Positions 4,562 to 10,443 of a stretch of 10,443 nt of DNA are shown piece by piece (position 1 is the stretch's first letter; every line of letters begins with the position of its first letter). Origin of the DNA: Nitrososphaerales archaeon TH5894 (GTDB lineage: Archaea > Thermoproteota > Nitrososphaeria > Nitrososphaerales > Nitrososphaeraceae); the NCBI GenBank assembly GCA_014523485.1, contig JAATVK010000117.1:1-10443 (forward strand), given 5' to 3'. The notes below the pieces were generated by a model that had not been told where the DNA came from, made no database searches, and saw only the letters and a list, made by a program, of their open reading frames with translations. A program made the translations under genes and the position numbers.

Positions 4562-4582
4562 CAGTAGGAGTACAGATGAATT

Positions 4583-5146
4583 ATGAGCTTGGATACATTC
4601 ATCCAAGAAATCGAGGAAAGAAAAACAAAAAAAATTGATCTGCTTGATACTACATTGTCTGAAAAAATAGCACGGATTCAACATACCAAGGAAAGTACAC
4701 TCAAAGAAATGCAACAACATTATACGGATGAGGCTAATACAAAATCCCAAAAGGAAGCAGCTAGAATAATTGAGGCAACTAGGTTAAAGGCAAAAAAAAT
4801 CCTCTTTGACGCAATTAATGCAAGTATGGATTCTACATTTAATACAATAAGAGAGGAATTAAAAAAATATAGTAGAAAACCAGATTATAAAATTACCTTA
4901 GAAAATATGGTCAAGTATGCTAAGAAGAAATTGGGTAGTCAGGATATCGTAATACACTGCCGGAATGATGATACTATGATTTTAAAAGAAATGAACATAA
5001 CCCCAGGTTCATCAATTCAAACTATTGGGGGAATTTTAGCAGAAAACAAGTCAGAGACAATGGAGCTTGATTTAACTTTTGAAGAGCTATTAAGAACTCA
5101 TGAAGATAAAATTCAGAATTTTCTTTTAGAGAGATTGATGAAGTAA
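4583..5146 (+). CDS. atpE: A/V-type ATP synthase subunit E (peripheral stalk)
   Basis: This 187-residue stator protein links the A3B3 head to the membrane a-subunit as part of the E-G (E-H) peripheral stalk. Residues about 5-100 are a long charged helix suited to a coiled coil with the partner stalk subunit. The C-terminal globular head includes the diagnostic IGGILAENKSETMELDLTF (148-166) and EELLRTHEDKIQNFLLERL (167-185), which binds the top of the A/B hexamer. The start is the ATG at 4583, preceded by TAGGAG (4565-4570) at 12 bases. Another ATG at 4576 is out of frame and closes after 20 codons. It begins 21 bases after atpK and ends 2 bases before atpC. The partner subunit G/H is not in this window. 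Confidence 0.95.
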   Translation: MSLDTFIQEIEERKTKKIDLLDTTLSEKIARIQHTKESTLKEMQQHYTDEANTKSQKEAARIIEATRLKAKKILFDAINASMDSTFNTIREELKKYSRKPDYKITLENMVKYAKKKLGSQDIVIHCRNDDTMILKEMNITPGSSIQTIGGILAENKSETMELDLTFEELLRTHEDKIQNFLLERLMK

Positions 5147-5148
5147 AG

Positions 5149-6225
5149 ATGGCTACTTCATCGTATTCATCTTCGTTTGGCCGCTTGAAATCTCTTTCAA
5201 TCAATTTTATTTCTCCTACTGTTCTTCAAAATTTAGTACATGCTAAAGATGTTGCAGAAATGACCCGGATCCTGGAACCTACTTGGTATGGTCCCGAAAT
5301 CGAAAGAGCAGCAGCTCTTTATTCACCCCCTGAGCTTTTAGAAGTGGCACTTAACAGGCATATTGTTGAAATTAACAAAATTGCTCTTGAATCCACTCCC
5401 TTTAGCGGTAGAGATGCAATTAGAGCTTATTTACTAAAATGGGATATTCATAATATTGAATTAATTCTCTCATCAAAGATAATAGGCCGTGCTATTACCG
5501 AAACTGAACCTTTCCTTGTATCAAGTCGAAATTTTCCAGCTGGGATTTCCGCAGGAAATATATCTCACGATGAAATGAAAATTATTTTATCTCAGGCTGG
5601 AGTAGATGGTGTAGTAAATCATCTTGTCAAGTATAGATATGGACCCATATTGATGCAACATCTTGATACTTATCAAAAAACCGGAGATCTTGGACCGATG
5701 ATGGCCGATCTTATAGCATATTATTATACTACACTAATTGAGTCATTAAGGTTTTTTCAAGGTGATGAAGGACTCATCAGAGATCTATTTAGAGTTCAAA
5801 TAGATAAAAGGAATATATTAAGCCTCTTAAAGGGAAAGGATTCTAATTTAGAGCGGGAATTAATTAATAAACACCTTGTAAAAGGAGGAAATATTTCTAG
5901 AGATGAATTATTTGATATATTTGGATCAAAGAGTATTGAAGAGTTTGTGGGTCAAGTACAAAAGCATTATAATTTAGCTGACCTCCTTAAGGAAACATAT
6001 ATTAAAACTCATAGTCTCATTGATTTTGAAGTCGCTTTTGATAAATTCATAGGTAAATCATATTTAAAAAGGTTAAAAAATATTTCACTTTCTCTAGGGT
6101 CAATCTTTCATTTCATTATTGCTGCAGAGTACGAATGGGATAACATAAAGAGAATAGCTTATGGAAAGCGTTATGATCTTTCGTTAGAGCGTATAACTTC
6201 TATGCTGATTTTGGAGACAGAATAA
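5149..6225 (+). CDS. atpC: A/V-type ATP synthase subunit C (central socket, d-like)
   Basis: At 358 residues this has the usual length of the funnel-shaped subunit that couples the D-F shaft to the membrane c-ring (called C in archaea, d in eukaryotic V-ATPase). Family signatures are KWDIHNIELIL (97-107), the VQIDKRNILSLLKGK segment (216-230) and the C-terminal FIIAAEYEWDNIKRIAYGKRYDL (322-344). The family consists of three similar helical bundles, and the KWDIHNI and IDKRNI stretches fit two of the internal repeats. No membrane helix is seen. The N-terminus is serine-rich (MATSSYSSSFGRLKSL). It starts 2 bases after the atpE stop and is followed by atpF after a single base, so translation is probably coupled. 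Nothing is truncated. Confidence 0.95.
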   Translation: MATSSYSSSFGRLKSLSINFISPTVLQNLVHAKDVAEMTRILEPTWYGPEIERAAALYSPPELLEVALNRHIVEINKIALESTPFSGRDAIRAYLLKWDIHNIELILSSKIIGRAITETEPFLVSSRNFPAGISAGNISHDEMKIILSQAGVDGVVNHLVKYRYGPILMQHLDTYQKTGDLGPMMADLIAYYYTTLIESLRFFQGDEGLIRDLFRVQIDKRNILSLLKGKDSNLERELINKHLVKGGNISRDELFDIFGSKSIEEFVGQVQKHYNLADLLKETYIKTHSLIDFEVAFDKFIGKSYLKRLKNISLSLGSIFHFIIAAEYEWDNIKRIAYGKRYDLSLERITSMLILETE

Positions 6226-6226
6226 T

Positions 6227-6571
6227 ATGTCCTCTAAACAACAACATACAGAATCAAAAAGTAGAATAGCTGTTCTAGGAGATCGTGAACTTGTAATTGG
6301 TTATCGACTTTTAGGAGTAGATGATACATTCATAGTTAATGGAGGAGATGAATCCTTTAAAACAATGGAAAGTCTTTTCTTTTCACATAAATATTCAATG
6401 ATTATTGCAAGCCACTTTATTCGGGATTACCTCCCATCAATATTTAGGAAAAAAGTTGAAGCATCAATAGAACCATTGGTTTTATTTATGCCTTTATTAA
6501 AGGGAAATATACAGGAAGAATCAATCTCCTCCTTAGCTAGACGGGTACTGGGAATAAATATTAAATATTAA
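6227..6571 (+). CDS. atpF: A/V-type ATP synthase subunit F (central shaft)
   Basis: This 114-residue protein binds subunit D to complete the rotating central shaft and may modulate activity. After a polar 12-residue extension, RIAVLGDRELVIGYRLLGVDDTF (13-35) is the classic N-terminal strand and glycine turn. A second strand YSMIIASHFI (56-65), the segment PLVLFMPLLKG (83-93) in place of the usual PLVVEIP, and SLARRVLGINIKY (102-114) complete the family pattern. The start codon lies one base after the atpC stop, and 28 bases separate it from atpA. Confidence 0.92.
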   Translation: MSSKQQHTESKSRIAVLGDRELVIGYRLLGVDDTFIVNGGDESFKTMESLFFSHKYSMIIASHFIRDYLPSIFRKKVEASIEPLVLFMPLLKGNIQEESISSLARRVLGINIKY

Positions 6572-6583
6572 AAGGGATGGTTT

Positions 6584-6588
6584 GGGAG
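6584..6588 (+). promoter_or_regulatory. Shine-Dalgarno before atpA
   Basis: GGGAG lies 11 bases before the atpA ATG (6600), in the 28-base atpF-atpA gap, the widest in the operon. A second purine-rich string, AAGGGATGG, sits at 6572-6580. Confidence 0.4.
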
Positions 6589-6599
6589 TAAGATAGAAT

Positions 6600-8366
6600 A
6601 TGTCAACAGCCATTGTTTCTCGTATATCAGGTCCGGTTGTTGTAGCAACTGATATTGAACAAGCTCAAATGTACGATGTTGTACGTATAGGAGAACTAGG
6701 TCTTCTCGGAGAAATTATCCGTCTTGAGGGTAATAAAGCTACTATTCAAGTTTATGAGGATACAACTGGTCTTAGACCAGGAGAAAAGATAGTTAACACC
6801 AGAAGACCACTTTCAATACAACTTGGCCCTGGCTTACTGACATCTATTTATGATGGTATACAGCGTCCATTAGATATTTTACGACAAGAAAGTGGAGATT
6901 TTATTAGTAGGGGAAAAATTATTCCTGCATTAGATCAGCACAAGAAATGGGAATTTGTTCCGAGTAAGAAAAAGGGAGAAGATGTTTCTCAAGGTGAAAT
7001 AATTGGCGAAGTTCAAGAAACTCCATTAATTAGACACAAAATAGTTGTCCCATTTGGTACTCGTGGTCAATTATCTGAAATAGCAGAAGGAAATTATACA
7101 GTAAGTGAGAATGTTGCACAAATAAAAACAAATAGCGATATTATTGATGTAGGGTTATCAAATTGGTGGATGGTAAGAAAACCTCGACCTGTACTCCATA
7201 AACTTCCACCTGAATCTCCGTTGCTAACCGGGCAACGTGTTCTTGATACTTTTTTCCCCCTCGCAAAAGGTGGCACTGCAGCCATCCCCGGTCCATTTGG
7301 AAGTGGTAAGACAGTAACACAACAACAGCTAGCAAAGTGGGCTGATAGTAACATAATCGTATACGTTGGATGTGGAGAGAGAGGAAATGAAATGACAGAA
7401 ATTCTCACTACTTTTCCTGAATTAGAAGATCCCAAATCGAAACGACCACTTATGGAACGAACTATACTTGTTGCCAACACTAGTAATATGCCCGTAGCAG
7501 CTCGCGAAGCGAGTATCTATACAGGTATTACTATGGGAGAATATTATCGAGATATGGGATATGACGTGGCCTTAATGGCAGATAGTACATCTAGATGGGC
7601 AGAAGCTCTAAGAGAAATTTCGGGGAGATTAGAAGAAATGCCAGGTGAAGAAGGATATCCAGCTTATCTTGGAAGCAGGTTAGCCGAATTTTATGAAAGA
7701 GGAGGAAAGGCAGTTGTAGTTTCTCCAGAAGAAAGAATTGGTTCCTTGACTCTAGTTGGTGCTGTATCCCCACCAGGAGGGGATTTTTCCGAACCGGTTT
7801 CTCAAAATACCCTGAGAGTAACAAGGGTGTTCTGGGCACTTGACGCAAATTTGGCATCGCGAAGACATTTTCCATCTATTAATTGGTTAACTAGTTATTC
7901 ATTATACTCAGATGAAATGAATGCCTGGTACAAGAATAATGTATCTTCTGATTGGATTAGAAGAAGACAAGAAGGATTAGAAATACTGCAAAGAGAGTCC
8001 GAATTGCAAGAGATAGTGCAATTGATAGGTTATGATGCTTTACCAGAACCAGAAAAGGGTATTTTAGATACAGCTCGTTCAATTCGGGAGGACTTTTTGC
8101 AGCAAAGTGCTTACGATGAGGTGGATACATATTCTTCTATCAAAAAACAGTATCTCATGCTTACAATTATCTTGAACTTTGGAAAACTTGAATCTGAAGC
8201 AATAAAAAAAGGCATTTCATCTTCCAAAGTGGGATCACTAGAAGTACGAAAACAGATTTCCATGATGAAGTGGACTAGAGAAGATCAGATAGACCAACTT
8301 ATCAAGGAGATCGAGATAAATATGAAACAACAATTTGACAAATTGTTAATGGAGATAACGATTTAA
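6600..8366 (+). CDS. atpA: A/V-type ATP synthase catalytic subunit A
   Basis: The 588-residue catalytic subunit hydrolyses or makes ATP at the A-B interfaces of the cytoplasmic head. It has the N-terminal beta-barrel (about 1-70, starting [13 protein letters not shown]). It also has the A-specific non-homologous insert (about 110-190), which separates it from F-type beta. The P-loop GPFGSGKT (231-238) and GCGERGNE (257-264) with the catalytic Glu at 260 follow, and then Walker [29 protein letters not shown] (323-350) and the ADP-contacting [10 protein letters not shown] (390-399). The helical C-terminal domain spans about 430-588. The P-loop, a common intein site in archaeal and yeast A subunits, is uninterrupted. 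Length and motifs are normal. The atpB start follows after one base. Confidence 0.98.
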   Translation: MSTAIVSRISGPVVVATDIEQAQMYDVVRIGELGLLGEIIRLEGNKATIQVYEDTTGLRPGEKIVNTRRPLSIQLGPGLLTSIYDGIQRPLDILRQESGDFISRGKIIPALDQHKKWEFVPSKKKGEDVSQGEIIGEVQETPLIRHKIVVPFGTRGQLSEIAEGNYTVSENVAQIKTNSDIIDVGLSNWWMVRKPRPVLHKLPPESPLLTGQRVLDTFFPLAKGGTAAIPGPFGSGKTVTQQQLAKWADSNIIVYVGCGERGNEMTEILTTFPELEDPKSKRPLMERTILVANTSNMPVAAREASIYTGITMGEYYRDMGYDVALMADSTSRWAEALREISGRLEEMPGEEGYPAYLGSRLAEFYERGGKAVVVSPEERIGSLTLVGAVSPPGGDFSEPVSQNTLRVTRVFWALDANLASRRHFPSINWLTSYSLYSDEMNAWYKNNVSSDWIRRRQEGLEILQRESELQEIVQLIGYDALPEPEKGILDTARSIREDFLQQSAYDEVDTYSSIKKQYLMLTIILNFGKLESEAIKKGISSSKVGSLEVRKQISMMKWTREDQIDQLIKEIEINMKQQFDKLLMEITI

Positions 8367-8367
8367 A

Positions 8368-9765
8368 ATGTCCAATGTTGCATTTAAAACATTATCAAAA
8401 ATAGCTGGCCCTCTGATATTTGTAGAAGGAGTAAATGATGCAGCATATGGGGAGATTGTTGAAATTAAGCTAGCTAATGGAGACCGTCGTCAAGGACAAG
8501 TCTTAGATACTCGAAAGGGCTTAGCCATTATTCAAGTCTTTGGTCCTACCTATGGTCTAGGCACAGCAGGAACTTCAACTAAATTTTCTGGTGAAACTGC
8601 CATGCTCTCTGTATCTGATGAGATGCTTGGAAGGACTTTTGATGGAGTAGGAAAGCCCAGAGACACGGGACCGAAAATTATTTCAAAAGAAAAGTACGAT
8701 TTAGTAGGAGCTGGAATTAATCCTTATTCTAGAGAAGAACCGTCTGAATTTATCCAGACGGGAATGTCTAATATAGATGGAATGAACACACTGGTAAGAG
8801 GTCAAAAACTCCCAATATTTTCAGGGGCTGGTTTACCTCATAATCTACTTGCCACCCAGATAGCTAGACAAGCAAAAGTTCTTGGAACTTCGGAAAACTT
8901 TTCAGTTGTGTTCGCTGCAATGGGTATTACCAGTGAAGAAGCCAATTTTTTTATAAAACAATTTGAAGAAAGTGGTGCCCTTGGTAGAAGTGTTCTTTTT
9001 CTAAATTTATCTTCTGATCCATCCATGGAACGTATACTAACTCCTAGATTAGCATTAACGACAGCTGAATTTCTTGCTTATGAACGTGAGATGCATGTTC
9101 TAGTAATATTGACTGACATGACCAATTATTGTGAAGCTCTAAGAGAAATTTCAGCAGCCCGTGAGGAAGTACCAGGAAGACGTGGATATCCAGGATACAT
9201 GTATACAGATCTAGCATCAATTTACGAACGGGCAGGAAAGATAAAAGGAAGAAAGGGATCTGTTACACAAATTCCTATACTTGCTATGCCTGCAGATGAT
9301 ATTACTCATCCTATTCCAGATCTTACAGGATATATTACAGAGGGTCAAATCGTCCTGAGTCGGGAATTAAACAGATTGAATATCCACCCTCCTGTTGATG
9401 TGCTTACAAGTCTATCTCGTCTAATGAATCAAGGTATTGGAAATGGTCGAACTAGGGAAGATCATCGAAACCTGGCTGATCAGCTCTATGCCACGTATGC
9501 CCAAGGTAAAGATGCAAGAGCATTGTCGGCAATTGTAGGAGAGGAGGCGTTAAGTGAAACAGATAAAAAGTTTCTTAAAATCGCCAATAATTTTGAGCGA
9601 AAATTCGTCAATCAAGGCACTGATGAAAATAGATCAATAGAACAAACTTTAGATATTGGGTGGGAATTGTTAAGTCATCTCCCTGAATCAGAAATGAAGC
9701 GTATAAAATCAGAATTTATCCTAAAATATAGAAAACGAGTCGATAAAGAATCGGAAGGAGCGTGA
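8368..9765 (+). CDS. atpB: A/V-type ATP synthase non-catalytic subunit B
   Basis: The 465-residue B subunit alternates with A in the head and completes the active sites. It has the beta-barrel N-terminus ([16 protein letters not shown], 7-22). At the position of a P-loop it has the degenerate SGAGLPHN (152-159), as expected for a non-catalytic subunit. [45 protein letters not shown] (246-290) is the family core. [21 protein letters not shown] (310-330) and [14 protein letters not shown] (345-358) follow, with R351 at the position of the arginine finger that reaches the A-subunit nucleotide. The C-terminal helical domain is complete. It starts one base after atpA; the TGA stop is followed 13 bases later by atpD. 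Confidence 0.98.
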   Translation: MSNVAFKTLSKIAGPLIFVEGVNDAAYGEIVEIKLANGDRRQGQVLDTRKGLAIIQVFGPTYGLGTAGTSTKFSGETAMLSVSDEMLGRTFDGVGKPRDTGPKIISKEKYDLVGAGINPYSREEPSEFIQTGMSNIDGMNTLVRGQKLPIFSGAGLPHNLLATQIARQAKVLGTSENFSVVFAAMGITSEEANFFIKQFEESGALGRSVLFLNLSSDPSMERILTPRLALTTAEFLAYEREMHVLVILTDMTNYCEALREISAAREEVPGRRGYPGYMYTDLASIYERAGKIKGRKGSVTQIPILAMPADDITHPIPDLTGYITEGQIVLSRELNRLNIHPPVDVLTSLSRLMNQGIGNGRTREDHRNLADQLYATYAQGKDARALSAIVGEEALSETDKKFLKIANNFERKFVNQGTDENRSIEQTLDIGWELLSHLPESEMKRIKSEFILKYRKRVDKESEGA

Positions 9766-9778
9766 CTGTCTAGAAAAT

Positions 9779-10443
9779 ATGGCATTAGCAACCAATATCC
9801 GACCAACTCGCCTTGAGTATATTCGCACCAAGCGTAGGATTGTTATTGCAAGGAAAGGATTAAAGCTTTTAAAGCTAAAACGTCAAGCCTTAATTCTTGA
9901 ATTTTTTAATACCAGCAAGACTGCTGCGGCTCTTAGAGGAACCTTACAATCTGAATTGTTGAAAGGGTATGAAACTATTAGGTTGGCGGAGATGCTCGCT
10001 GGTTCAATGCGACTAGAGAATGAAGCAATGAAAATGTCTCAAATTGCAAATTTGCAGGTGATGTCAAAGAGTATTATGGGAGTGCACATTCCAAAGATCG
10101 TAGGAGGTCAAAGAGAATTACTGGCAGAGCATATACTAGAGCTTCCTACCTCAATAAACGAGTCTATAAGGACATTTCAAAAAATTCATAATACTGTTTT
10201 AGAGATTGCAGAGAAAGAGACAACATTAAGAAAGCTTTTGTATGAGATTGAGAGGACAAAGCGTAAATCTAATGCAATAGAAAATGTCTTTATTCCTAAA
10301 TTGGTGTCTGCATTGAAATTTATTACATTTCGACTCGATGAAATGGAACGGGATACTTTCATAATGCTAAAGACCGTAAAGAGAAAGATGGGAGAAAGGG
10401 AACATGAAATTAGTAAGGAGACTGAAGTAGAGATTAATGTATA
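9779..10443 (+). CDS. atpD: A/V-type ATP synthase subunit D (central shaft), 3' end beyond the window
   Basis: From the ATG at 9779, 221 codons are open to the window edge. Subunit D usually has about 200-225 residues, so almost the whole protein is present. It is the long coiled-coil axle that rotates inside A3B3. The N-terminal helix IRPTRLEYIRTKRRIVIARKG (7-27) and the C-terminal RTKRKSNAIENVFIPKLVSALKFITFRLDEMERD (159-192) are diagnostic, and the two helices pair antiparallel. The tail after about 205 is highly charged. The start is 13 bases after the atpB stop. The nearest Shine-Dalgarno (GGAAGGAG, 9753-9760) is 18 bases away and inside atpB, so initiation may depend on translational coupling. 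A GTG overlapping the atpB stop (9762) closes after three codons and is not the start. Confidence 0.95.
   Translation, partial: MALATNIRPTRLEYIRTKRRIVIARKGLKLLKLKRQALILEFFNTSKTAAALRGTLQSELLKGYETIRLAEMLAGSMRLENEAMKMSQIANLQVMSKSIMGVHIPKIVGGQRELLAEHILELPTSINESIRTFQKIHNTVLEIAEKETTLRKLLYEIERTKRKSNAIENVFIPKLVSALKFITFRLDEMERDTFIMLKTVKRKMGEREHEISKETEVEINV

Noticed and set aside
7290..7313. Possible intein at the atpA P-loop
   Set aside because: GPFGSGKT is continuous and the protein has the normal length, so no intein is present.
7094..7480. Open minus-strand frame of 128 codons inside atpA
   Set aside because: It lies antisense to the catalytic core of a clearly conserved gene, with no family resemblance, promoter or ribosome-binding site. 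The same applies to minus-strand frames at 1131-1496, 4300-4602, 4556-4750, 7591-7875 and 8838-9026.

Overview
The window looks like part of a low-GC (about one third G+C by eye) archaeal chromosome, most probably an ammonia-oxidising Nitrososphaerota (Thaumarchaeota) genome of the Nitrosocosmicus/Nitrososphaera kind. The grounds are an Alba chromatin gene, a two-domain KaiC-like ATPase paired with a small protein resembling the thaumarchaeal NitrOD5 output domain, an archaeal-type rotary ATPase operon, leaderless-looking TATA promoters and unusually long non-coding gaps. The genus is inference; the domain Archaea is well supported.

Layout. 1-312 (minus): Alba, running off the left edge. 313-630: divergent promoter region. 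631-2253 (plus): KaiC-like ATPase, followed 28 bases later by a NitrOD5-like protein at 2282-2647, probably one signalling operon. 2648-3413: about 770 bases of very AT-rich DNA holding a short tandem duplication, a possible 35-residue ORF (3202-3309) and two hairpins. 3414-3557 (minus): a 47-residue single-pass membrane protein of unknown function. 3558-4216: a second AT-rich gap with a three-copy 11-mer, a palindrome and a triplet repeat, ending in the promoter of the ATPase operon. 4217 to the right edge (plus): atpK-E-C-F-A-B-D, tightly packed (gaps of 1-28 bases), with atpD cut at its extreme 3' end.

The ATPase genes encode the c-ring subunit (K), peripheral stalk (E), central socket (C), central shaft (D and F) and the catalytic/non-catalytic hexamer (A and B). 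Subunit I (a-subunit) and the second stalk subunit (G/H) are not in the window. The order K-E-C-F-A-B-D is the one familiar from euryarchaeal operons, which in a thaumarchaeote fits the reported horizontal transfer of V-type-like ATPase operons linked to acid or pressure tolerance. I see no mobile element, CRISPR array, tRNA or rRNA.

The least-explained material is in the two long gaps: the small membrane protein, the sORF with its downstream 15-bp bulged hairpin, the regularly spaced CTAATTTGTAA copies, and a near-identical 18/19-base promoter element in front of both alba and atpK.
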